NCBI GenBank assembly: GCA_031289385.1
Contig: JAITPP010000275.1
Location: forward strand, 1 to 5,619
Length of the DNA: 5,619 bases
DNA from: Prevotellaceae bacterium
GTDB taxonomy: Bacteria; Bacteroidota; Bacteroidia; Bacteroidales; UBA932
Direction: 5' to 3'
Shown here one piece after another: positions 1 to 5,512 of the stretch. The number at the start of each line of letters is the position of its first letter. Within the stretch, counting starts at the first letter, position 1. A program made the position numbers and the translations under genes. The notes under the pieces were generated by a model. That model saw only the letters and a list, made by a program, of their open reading frames with translations. It made no database searches and was not told the DNA's origin.

Positions 1-30
1 TTTTTAAAGTTTTTAAAGTTGTAAAGTCTT
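1..30 (+). repeat. Partial copy of a dispersed AT-rich repeat
   Basis: The 14-base string AAGTTTTTAAAGTT at 7-20 recurs exactly at 5328-5341 and 5523-5536, inside the two long repeats at the right end. In all three places it is followed within a few bases by a TAAAG string. The window edge cuts this copy, so its full extent is unknown. It lies 3' of the metallo-hydrolase gene, just as the other copies lie 3' of the aminopeptidase gene. The string is AT-rich, so chance similarity is not excluded. Confidence 0.4.
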
Positions 31-58
31 TGAGATTATTATTGAAATAATTTTATAT

Positions 59-817
59 TCAACAATTTATAGTTAATCCGTCGTATGCGCTGAAAACATT
101 TTCAGGTAATTCTTTTTCGAGTACCGAATATAAATCAAGTTGATGCGAAATGTGTGTAAGATATGCGCGTTTGGGTTTCAATTTATTTATAATTTCCAAA
201 GTTTCGGGCAAACAAAAATGCGATAAATGCGGGGCTCGGCGCAAAGCGTCAATAACAATTACATCTGCATTGTACAATTTTGCCAATTCTTTTTGTGGAA
301 TTTTGTTTGTGTCGGTTATGTAACAAAAATTATTTATTCTGAATCCAAACACAGGAAGTTTGTAATGAAACACTTGCACAGGCGTAATTTCAATATCGCC
401 AATCCGAAAATTTTTTTCATCAATAGTGTGAAATTTAAATTCGGGAATACCCGGATATTTTGTATCAAAAGCATAATAAAAAATCTTGTGTAATGCGTTT
501 TGCACGCGGATTGCAGCATAAATATCAACCGCTTTTTGATTTATATAATTTAATGCGCGAACATCGTCCAAACCGCCCACATGGTCGATATGTTCGTGAG
601 TAAGCAAAATTGCATCGAGATTTGTGATATTGGCACGCAGCATTTGCTGTCGAAAATCAGGACCTGCATCAATCAAAATTTTTTTATCGTTAATTTCAAT
701 AAAAACAGACGAGCGTAAACGTTTATCGCGCTCGTCGGTAGATTTGCAAACGTCGCAATCGCAGCCAATCATTGGCATTCCCTGAGATGTTCCTGTTCCT
801 AAAAATGTTATTTTCAT
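59..817 (-). CDS. PhnP-like MBL-fold metallo-hydrolase
   Basis: This is a 252-residue metallo-beta-lactamase-fold hydrolase. It starts MKITFLGTGTSQG, the usual N-terminal strand of this group. The metal-binding signature is THEHIDH (H74, H76, D78, H79), with further likely ligands H151 (VFHYK), D169 (YITDT) and H222 (YLTHISH), enough for a complete two-metal site. Three early cysteines, C19, C21 and C24 (GCDCDVC), resemble the structural zinc site of E. coli PhnP, which splits cyclic phosphodiesters of ribose during phosphonate use. H225 could be the fourth ligand. The reading frame extends upstream to 859, but that start lies inside the -7 element at 857-864 and the extra 14 residues do not look like the family, so the ATG at 817 is preferred. 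There is no signal peptide, so the protein is probably cytoplasmic. No phosphonate genes are nearby, so the substrate is unknown. The fold is certain; PhnP-like activity is an inference. Confidence 0.9.
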   Translation of the reverse strand: MKITFLGTGTSQGMPMIGCDCDVCKSTDERDKRLRSSVFIEINDKKILIDAGPDFRQQMLRANITNLDAILLTHEHIDHVGGLDDVRALNYINQKAVDIYAAIRVQNALHKIFYYAFDTKYPGIPEFKFHTIDEKNFRIGDIEITPVQVFHYKLPVFGFRINNFCYITDTNKIPQKELAKLYNADVIVIDALRRAPHLSHFCLPETLEIINKLKPKRAYLTHISHQLDLYSVLEKELPENVFSAYDGLTINC

Positions 818-856
818 GTAAAACAATTCAAATTGGATTCTTTTCATCAGAAAAAA

Positions 857-864
857 CAAATTTA
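857..864 (-). promoter_or_regulatory. Bacteroidota-type -7 element for the MBL hydrolase gene
   Basis: On the minus strand this reads TAAATTTG, an exact match to TAnnTTTG. It would place the transcript start near 850 and give a leader of about 30 bases before the ATG at 817. No TTG box is present at the expected 19-21 base spacing upstream, so only half of the promoter is recognisable. Confidence 0.45.
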
Positions 865-1174
865 TTTTTCCTGTCTATTTTATTCATTCTGAACCCTTTT
901 TAATAATTTTATTTCTGTTGATTTTTTCACAAAAGTATAAATAATAATCAAATAAAAAACAGGCAGAAAGTTTATTTATTCAAATTATTGATTAGTAATC
1001 ATATATAATTTCAGTAAATTTTGTTAAGTGAATTTAATTTATAATCATCTTTTTCATTCATTAATGTTTTTGTATAATGCGGTATCTTATTGAAATTCTG
1101 CATTTAGAAATAAAAAAATATTTACCAACTGTTAAACTTTACTAAATATACGATAAAAAAGCATCGTTTTTGAG
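865..1174. other. Divergent intergenic region without a visible gene
   Basis: About 310 bases separate the -7 elements of two divergent genes. I see no convincing open frame, tRNA or structured RNA in it. It holds a 13-base palindrome, TGATTAGTAATCA, at 989-1001, and an inverted repeat, ACGAT...ATCGT, at 1150-1167 just upstream of the plus-strand -7 element. Both are candidate protein-binding sites, but short palindromes are frequent in DNA this AT-rich. Confidence 0.5.
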
Positions 1175-1182
1175 TATATTTG
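1175..1182 (+). promoter_or_regulatory. Bacteroidota-type -7 element upstream of the 113-residue protein
   Basis: TATATTTG matches TAnnTTTG exactly. It lies 36 bases before the ATG at 1219. An in-frame TTG at 1180 falls inside this element, so it is very unlikely to be the translation start. There is no TTG -33 box; the inverted repeat at 1150-1167 occupies that place instead. Confidence 0.5.
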
Positions 1183-1218
1183 CATCATATAAGAAAAGGA
1201 CATATAAAATATTTAGAG

Positions 1219-1560
1219 ATGAAGAAGAAATTTTTTTTAGGATTTGATGATTTTTTTGGTTCGGGAAACAAAAAAAGAAAATTCCCGTTTTTGGTTGATA
1301 TGACAGTTACAATGTGGCGCAGTATTTCACGCCCTATTGTTTCAATTACCGAGATGACGCTTGGTTCGGCACTAAGTTCATTAATTCGTTTTGAGATTGA
1401 ACATCCCAATTCAAAAGAAACGCAACGGCGTAAAGATGAGTTTCCGTTTGCTGTTGATATGACGGATATGTGGAAAAAACTTATGAAATCGATGAACGGT
1501 ATGAAAATATTGCCGAAACTACCTAAAAATCAATTGTCAACTGGCGATTCGAAGGCTTAA
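1219..1560 (+). CDS. Small protein of unknown function with a duplicated FPFxVDMT..MW motif
   Basis: I do not recognise this 113-residue protein. It is basic at the N-terminus (MKKKFF, then NKKRK at 17-21), is rich in Met and Lys, and has no signal peptide or membrane segment, so it is probably cytoplasmic. Its clearest feature is an internal duplication: FPFLVDMTVTMW at residues 22-33 and FPFAVDMTDMW at 75-85, each followed by basic residues. The two copies differ at synonymous positions (TTC/TTT for Phe, ACA/ACG for Thr), which favours real protein coding. The segment between them (34-74) includes a mildly hydrophobic stretch, SITEMTLGSALSSLIRFEI. The ATG at 1219 is chosen because the upstream TTG lies inside the -7 element. 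The last 12 codons overlap the 3' end of dinB on the other strand. The two-copy motif could be a repeated helix or binding unit; no function is claimed. Confidence 0.7.
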   Translation: MKKKFFLGFDDFFGSGNKKRKFPFLVDMTVTMWRSISRPIVSITEMTLGSALSSLIRFEIEHPNSKETQRRKDEFPFAVDMTDMWKKLMKSMNGMKILPKLPKNQLSTGDSKA

Positions 1561-2581
1561 CATTTGTGTTCGAAATCGTCAGTCCCATTAGGCGTATGCT
1601 TGTTCGTTCGGTTTTGATGTGCGAAAGCAATTCTTTTGCGTAGTTTAAAATCGAACTAAAATCAACGATGTAATCGTCAATTGTTTTACTTCGCGAAATT
1701 TGCTCGAAATTGTAAAATTTTACTTTCAAAGTTAATGTTTTACCTTTGAAATCTGATTCTGTCAATCGTTCTTCGAGTTCTTTGGCGATATAATACAGTT
1801 CGGCGATTCGTTCAAATTTTGTTGTAAGATTTTTAGAAAAAGTACGTTCTGTGCCTACCGATTTTCGCTCGTAATACGGCGAAACTTCGCGCTCGTCGAT
1901 TCCGCGACAGATATTGTAATAAAATTCGCCCGTTTTGCCGAATAATCGACTGAGTGTTGCCAGCGACATTTTTTTCAAATCAAAACCTGTATGAACGCCG
2001 AATTTGTGCATTTGCTCGGCTGTTGATTTGCCTACGCCGTAGAATCTTTCGATTGGAAGTTTTTCCAATACTTTTTCGGCTTCGGATGGAAGAATTACGG
2101 TAAGCCCGTTAGGTTTTTTCATATCCGAAGCAAGTTTTGCCAAAAACATATTGTACGAAACGCCCGCCGATGCTGTAAGTTCAATGGTATCAAAAATTTG
2201 CTTACGAATTTCCTCGGCTATAAGCGTTGCCGATTTCATACCTTTCAGATTTGAAGTAACATCAAGAAAAGCCTCGTCGATAGATAGCGGCTCAACCAAA
2301 TCGGTGTATTCATAAAATATTGATTTTATTTGAGTTGAAACCTTTTTATATTCGTCAAAATCAGAGCGAACAAATATCAAATCGGGACAAAGACGCTTTG
2401 CAACCACACTTGACATTGCCGAGCGCACGCCGAATTTACGCGCCTCGTAACTCGCCGTTGACACAACGCCTCTGTCCGATTCGCTGCCTACGGCAACAGG
2501 TTTGCCGCGCAATTCGGGATTGTTTCGTTGCTCAACAGCAGCAAAAAAAGCATCCATATCAATATGAATTATTTTACGCAT
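1523..2581 (-). CDS. dinB: DNA polymerase IV (Y-family translesion polymerase)
   Basis: This complete 352-residue protein is close in length to E. coli Pol IV (351). It copies past damaged bases with low fidelity and without proofreading. The N-terminus HIDMDAFFAAVE carries the metal-binding D8 and the likely steric-gate F13, which excludes ribonucleotides. SIDEAFLDV supplies catalytic D102 and E103. YEARKFGVRSAM (45-56) is the conserved fingers segment. The thumb region includes a helix-hairpin-helix-like stretch, FYGVGKSTAEQM (180-191), and the C-terminal little-finger domain starts at about 240. The last six residues, QLTIDF, form a typical sliding-clamp binding tail. All catalytic residues are present, so the enzyme should be active. 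The gene is transcribed alone from a -7 element about 16 bases before the start. No LexA-like operator is recognisable. Its final codons overlap the convergent gene at 1219-1560. Confidence 0.97.
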   Translation of the reverse strand: MRKIIHIDMDAFFAAVEQRNNPELRGKPVAVGSESDRGVVSTASYEARKFGVRSAMSSVVAKRLCPDLIFVRSDFDEYKKVSTQIKSIFYEYTDLVEPLSIDEAFLDVTSNLKGMKSATLIAEEIRKQIFDTIELTASAGVSYNMFLAKLASDMKKPNGLTVILPSEAEKVLEKLPIERFYGVGKSTAEQMHKFGVHTGFDLKKMSLATLSRLFGKTGEFYYNICRGIDEREVSPYYERKSVGTERTFSKNLTTKFERIAELYYIAKELEERLTESDFKGKTLTLKVKFYNFEQISRSKTIDDYIVDFSSILNYAKELLSHIKTERTSIRLMGLTISNTNVKPSNRQLTIDF

Positions 2582-2597
2582 ATTCCAATATAAAGTT

Positions 2598-2605
2598 CAA
2601 AGATA
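2598..2605 (-). promoter_or_regulatory. Bacteroidota-type -7 element for dinB
   Basis: On the minus strand this reads TATCTTTG, an exact TAnnTTTG match that ends 16 bases before the dinB ATG. It predicts a leader of only about 10 bases. I see no TTG -33 box at the usual spacing; the sequence there is the short GGTATTTAGT-type repeat. Confidence 0.45.
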
Positions 2606-2628
2606 AATAAAAAATGGGGATTTGGGAT

Positions 2629-2666
2629 TTGGTATTTAGTCGTTGGTATTTGGTATTTAGTTGTTG
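2629..2666 (+). repeat. Short tandem repeat, period 21
   Basis: TTGGTATTTAGTCGTTG (2629-2645) is repeated with one mismatch as TTGGTATTTAGTTGTTG (2650-2666). The preceding bases, GGGGATTTGGGATTTGG, look like further decayed units. The repeat occupies the space between the divergent dinB and lipoprotein promoters. It is non-coding and its role is unknown. Confidence 0.6.
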
Positions 2667-2710
2667 TTAATTATTAATTGTTTTTTTGTCTGTGTGCTTT
2701 AAAAAATTGC

Positions 2711-2741
2711 TTGGGTATTCATTAAATAATTTGTATATTTG
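2711..2741 (+). promoter_or_regulatory. Bacteroidota promoter for the lipoprotein gene
   Basis: The -7 element TATATTTG (2734-2741) is an exact TAnnTTTG match. A TTG at 2711-2713 lies 20 bases upstream, the spacing expected for the -33 box. The G of the -7 element is 49 bases before the ATG at 2791. This is the best-formed promoter in the window because both halves are present. Confidence 0.6.
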
Positions 2742-2790
2742 TTCCAAAATTTAATGATTTTATAACAAGTATTTTATCAAAATTACAATT

Positions 2791-3153
2791 ATGAAAAAGT
2801 TTTTGAAAAATATTTTCGCAGTATTGGTTGTTTCAGTATTGTTGCAATCGTGTTCGTTTGTTGGGTTACGTTCCACAGCATACAACGCAATAGCTGGAAT
2901 CAAAGATAATAGTAACAAATCATTTCTAAATTTTCACACAACCGATTCTATGAAATTTTCCATACAACCTTTTGATAAAACTGATATATTATCTTTTGGC
3001 TTACCTTATATTCCCGTTATACCTAATTTTTTTCTTTTATTTAGTTATTCTATTGATAATGAAAAAACAGATTATCTTGTAATTATTTCTTGTGCCAAAT
3101 GCGATTCGATGGATATTCGCGATATTAATTTTTATAGAAATCGAAAAAAATAA
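2791..3153 (+). CDS. Putative lipoprotein, 5' part of a frame-interrupted gene
   Basis: The 120 residues in this frame begin with a lipoprotein signal peptide: K2, K3 and K6, then a hydrophobic core at 8-18, then LLQSC with C21 as the lipidated cysteine. The product is therefore expected to be anchored in the cell envelope, probably the outer membrane. The mature part has a Pro-rich strand, LPYIPVIPNFF (71-81), followed by a segment ending YLVIISCAKC (95-104). I do not recognise the family. The frame ends at TAA 3151-3153, directly after an A7 tract (3144-3150). A -1 shift there opens 66 more codons up to TGA 3348-3350, giving about 186 residues. The gene is therefore probably longer than this frame: either a base is missing from the tract, the gene is newly broken, or translation slips. 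The signal peptide and promoter are clear; the 3' end of the gene is the uncertain part. Confidence 0.8.
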   Translation: MKKFLKNIFAVLVVSVLLQSCSFVGLRSTAYNAIAGIKDNSNKSFLNFHTTDSMKFSIQPFDKTDILSFGLPYIPVIPNFFLLFSYSIDNEKTDYLVIISCAKCDSMDIRDINFYRNRKK

Positions 3154-3350
3154 TTTCTTATTCTATAATTATAGCAAAAGCAGGAATAACTTATTCAACA
3201 GAAGACACTATTAATTGCATAATGCAACCTGACAGGTATTATTCTTTTACATTTAAACTTCGCCATACACAACAAAAAAAATTGAAATACAATATGATAA
3301 TAAAACATTACTTAAAGTCAAACGAAAAAATAAATTATTTTATGAAATGA
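3150..3350 (+). pseudogene. -1 frame continuation of the lipoprotein gene (frameshifted 3' part)
   Basis: Reading from 3150 in the -1 frame gives 66 uninterrupted codons, starting IISYSIIIAKAGITYSTED and ending NEKINYFMK before TGA 3348-3350. No stop occurs over about 200 very AT-rich bases, where stops should be common. The same frame is closed just upstream by TAG at 3135-3137, so the switch must occur between 3138 and 3153, a stretch that is mostly the A7 tract. A hairpin follows the TGA immediately. The segment has no good start of its own (the first ATG in frame is at 3222), so it is best read as the C-terminal third of the lipoprotein. Whether the interruption is real, programmed or a homopolymer error cannot be told from the sequence. 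Confidence 0.7.
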
Positions 3351-3373
3351 CTTTTATGCTTGCGCATTAAAAG
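3351..3373 (+). terminator. Hairpin directly after the frame-restored lipoprotein stop
   Basis: CTTTTATGC (3351-3359) pairs with GCATTAAAAG (3364-3373) in a nine-pair stem with one bulged T and a TTGC loop. It starts at the base after the TGA at 3348-3350. No run of T follows, so it is not a classical intrinsic terminator. It may be a transcript-end or stabilising hairpin. Its position supports 3350 as the true gene end. Confidence 0.45.
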
Positions 3374-3377
3374 CAAT

Positions 3378-3396
3378 AAAATTACAATTATGAAAA
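3378..3396 (+). repeat. Copy of the lipoprotein gene's start region
   Basis: Nineteen bases, AAAATTACAATTATGAAAA, are identical to 2779-2797, which span the lipoprotein start codon. Here the ATG (3390-3392) begins MKIFLKL and stops after seven codons, while the original begins MKKFLKN. It could be the remnant of a second, decayed lipoprotein gene or a duplicated leader. It is AT-rich and short, so the interpretation is tentative. Confidence 0.4.
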
Positions 3397-3431
3397 TATT
3401 TTTAAAATTATAAGCAATTCAATTTAATTTA

Positions 3432-3456
3432 TGTAAATTTACAAATTATTTATTTG
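3432..3456 (+). promoter_or_regulatory. Candidate promoter and palindrome upstream of the aminopeptidase gene
   Basis: TTTATTTG at 3449-3456 matches TAnnTTTG except for the second base. It lies 56 bases before the ATG at 3513, similar to the lipoprotein promoter spacing. A perfect 12-base palindrome, TGTAAATTTACA (3432-3443), lies in the expected spacer and could be an operator. No TTG -33 box is seen. The rest of 3397-3512 is extremely AT-rich and otherwise featureless. Confidence 0.3.
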
Positions 3457-3512
3457 TGCTAAATTAATAAATATTTAAAAAATTGTAATTATATAAAATA
3501 CTGATTGTAAAT

Positions 3513-5288
3513 ATGAAAAACATAGAAAAACTACGCAATTATATGCGTAAAGAAAAAATAGATGCTTTTATAATTCCAAGCAACGATACGCATTTTAGCG
3601 AATATGTCGCCGATTATTGGAAATGTCGCGAATGGTTGAGCGGTTTTACAGGCTCGGCTGCAACTGTTGTCGTAACAAGCCGAAAAGCCGCTCTGTGGAC
3701 TGATTCGCGTTATTTTTTGCAAGCCGAAAACGAACTCGAAGGCAGCGGAATTGAACTCAAAAAAATGGGGCTGAAAAATACCGAAACAATAATCGAATGG
3801 TTGCACGAAAACCTTACTGCAAAAGCAAAAATCGGAATCGACGAAAAACTTTTTTCGATAGCCGAATTTGACGATTTGCAAACGCAATTACAAAAATTTC
3901 AACTTATTCACACCGCAGACCCTTTTGTTGAAATTTGGGAAAATCGTCCGAAAATGCCCGAAAATAAAGCGTTTTTGTTGAACATAAAATTCAGCGGAAA
4001 AACTACCGCCGAAAAATTAAGCGAAATTGAAAAATCGCTTGGCGAAACAAAAAATACTGTTTATGTAATTTCTGCATTAGACGAAATTGCTTGGCTTTTC
4101 AACATTCGCGGAAGCGATATAAATTATAATCCTACCGCTATTGCTTATGGCGTAATTGATTTTCCGAATTTGCATCTTTATATCGACACAAAAAAAATAT
4201 CAAATGAAGATAAAAAAAATCTGAGCGAAAACAAAATTACATTGCACGAATACGGCGATTTTACACGCTTTGCAGAAAATATCGACAATAAAAAAACGGT
4301 AATAATAAATCCTAAAAAAACAAGTTTATACATTTATAACATTTTGCAAAAAAGCAATCTGAAAATAAAAACGGAACGCAACTTAAACGGCGTAATTTCG
4401 TCGCTTAAAGCAATAAAAAACAGAACGGAAATTTCAGGATTTCGCCGCGCTATGATTGCCGACGGAACGGCATTGGTAAAATTATTTATTTGGATAGAAG
4501 AAAATATTGGCAAAATAAAAATCACCGAACTCGACGTATCGGCAAAATTACACGAGTTTAGAGCAATGGATAAATTTTTTGTCGGCGAAAGTTTTGAAAC
4601 AATATCGGCTTATGCCGAACACGGCGCAATTGTTCACTACGAGCCTACTCCCGAAACCAATGCGGAAATAAAAAAACAAAATTTTTTATTGCTTGATTCG
4701 GGCGGGCAATATCTCAACGGAACAACCGACGTAACACGCACAATACATTTGGGAATACCAACAGCCAAACAAAAATTAGATTATACTTTTGTGTTAAAAG
4801 GTAATATTGCATTGAGCATGGCAAAATTTCCAAAAGGCACGCGCGGCACGCAACTCGACATACTTGCGCGTCAATATTTATGCGCGGCGGGGAAAAATTA
4901 TATGCACGGAACAGGGCATGGCGTAGGGCATTTTTTAAATGTTCACGAAGGCACGCAAAGCATAAGAATGAACGAAAATCCTGTTGCGCTCGAATACGGA
5001 ATGATAACATCAAACGAGCCGGGCGTTTACGTTGCAGGCGAATACGGAATACGAACCGAAAATTTGATTTTATGCAAGCCCTACAAAACAACGGATTTTG
5101 GCGAATTTATGCAATTTGAAACAATCACTCTTGCGCCTATCGACACAAAAGCAATCAACAAAAAATTGCTTACAAACGACGAAATAGATTGGCTAAACAC
5201 ATATCACGCAACGGTTTATAAAAAACTATCGCCGCACTTGCGAACACAAGAAAAACGCTGGCTTAAAAAGAAAACGGCGAAGATATGA
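3513..5288 (+). CDS. pepP: Xaa-Pro aminopeptidase, three-domain M24B metallopeptidase
   Basis: This 591-residue enzyme removes the N-terminal residue from peptides whose second residue is proline. It has the long three-domain architecture of eukaryotic cytosolic aminopeptidase P (XPNPEP1), not the shorter E. coli PepP layout. The first creatinase-like domain is at about 4-130 (with LWTDSRYFLQAE at 61-72), the second at about 150-300 (LDEIAWLFNIRGSDINYNP at 189-207), the catalytic pita-bread domain at about 310-525, and a C-terminal extension follows. The metal ligands are all present: D395 (LLLDSGG), D406 (TTDVTRT), H469 (HGTGHGVGH), E502 (SNEPGVY) and E516 (RTENL). Their spacing matches the human enzyme as I recall it. 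H375 (IVHYEP) and H478 (NVHEG) fit the substrate-binding histidines. There is no signal peptide, so it is probably cytoplasmic, working in peptide turnover. The gene stands alone. The symbol pepP is used by function; the E. coli namesake is a shorter relative. Confidence 0.95.
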   Translation: MKNIEKLRNYMRKEKIDAFIIPSNDTHFSEYVADYWKCREWLSGFTGSAATVVVTSRKAALWTDSRYFLQAENELEGSGIELKKMGLKNTETIIEWLHENLTAKAKIGIDEKLFSIAEFDDLQTQLQKFQLIHTADPFVEIWENRPKMPENKAFLLNIKFSGKTTAEKLSEIEKSLGETKNTVYVISALDEIAWLFNIRGSDINYNPTAIAYGVIDFPNLHLYIDTKKISNEDKKNLSENKITLHEYGDFTRFAENIDNKKTVIINPKKTSLYIYNILQKSNLKIKTERNLNGVISSLKAIKNRTEISGFRRAMIADGTALVKLFIWIEENIGKIKITELDVSAKLHEFRAMDKFFVGESFETISAYAEHGAIVHYEPTPETNAEIKKQNFLLLDSGGQYLNGTTDVTRTIHLGIPTAKQKLDYTFVLKGNIALSMAKFPKGTRGTQLDILARQYLCAAGKNYMHGTGHGVGHFLNVHEGTQSIRMNENPVALEYGMITSNEPGVYVAGEYGIRTENLILCKPYKTTDFGEFMQFETITLAPIDTKAINKKLLTNDEIDWLNTYHATVYKKLSPHLRTQEKRWLKKKTAKI

Positions 5289-5308
5289 TTTAATGATAAA
5301 GAAATTGA

Positions 5309-5439
5309 AAAGTTTGTCAAGATTATCAAGTTTTTAAAGTTCATAAAGATTTAAATATTTTAAAATCATAAAACAAAAAAATCTGCGTAAATCTGTTTAA
5401 TCTGCGTTATCTGCGTGCTTATTTCAAATCAACAACTAA
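5309..5439 (+). repeat. Composite intergenic repeat, copy 1
   Basis: This copy starts AAAGTTTGTCAAG and ends CAAATCAACAACTAA; both ends are identical in copy 2 (5513-5619). Between them lie an AAGTTTTTAAAGTT block and four tandem 9-10 base units, ATCTGCGTAA, ATCTGTTTA, ATCTGCGTT and ATCTGCGTG (5381-5417). Compared with copy 2 it has an extra ATTATCAAG near the start and a longer AT spacer. It has no coding frame. The repeat begins 20 bases after the aminopeptidase stop. Confidence 0.8.
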
Positions 5440-5512
5440 GCAATTAAACAAATCAACAACAATTCAAATCAACAAATCAACAAGAACAAAGAAACAAGAG
5501 CCAAGAAGTTAT
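5440..5512 (+). repeat. CAAATCAACAA-rich spacer between the two long repeats
   Basis: The 11-mer CAAATCAACAA occurs here at 5449, 5465 and 5473, the last two overlapping. It also occurs near the 3' end of each long copy, at 5425 and 5605. The strand is strongly C/A-rich and nearly G-free for most of its length. It looks like slippage or expansion of the repeat's 3' end. No coding frame is seen. Confidence 0.6.

Noticed and set aside
35..51. ATTATT/AATAAT stem followed by TTTTA as a terminator
   Set aside because: The stem is pure AT with weak pairing. The T-run is on the plus strand while the adjacent gene is on the minus strand, so it does not serve that gene.
227..528. Open frames antisense to or in other frames of the MBL hydrolase gene
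   Set aside because: They lie wholly within the well-supported hydrolase gene, have no promoter and lack protein-like composition.
818..859. Upstream ATG starts for the MBL hydrolase
   Set aside because: The first start overlaps the -7 element and the added residues do not resemble the family, which begins at MKITFLGTG.
1180..1218. Upstream TTG start adding 13 residues to the 113-residue protein
   Set aside because: The TTG lies inside the -7 promoter element, so it would not be on the transcript. The ATG at 1219 has a normal leader length.
3163..3227. Palindromes CTATAATTATAG, GAATAACTTATTC and TTGCATAATGCAA as frameshift-stimulating structures
   Set aside because: They are short, AT-rich and loopless or nearly so. 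They would fold too weakly to stall a ribosome.
3380..3490. AATTACAATT (3380-3389) and AATTGTAATT (3481-3490) as terminal inverted repeats of a mini-element
   Set aside because: The ten-base arms are nearly all A and T in a region of the same composition, no target duplication is visible, and chance is the simpler explanation.
4714..5119. Long open frames on both strands inside the aminopeptidase gene
   Set aside because: They overlap the conserved catalytic domain in other frames, and their products are rich in Arg and Cys with no recognisable features.
5425..5483. CAAATCAACAA repeats as a CRISPR array
   Set aside because: The units are 11 bases, irregularly spaced and partly overlapping, with no unique spacers of constant length and no cas genes.
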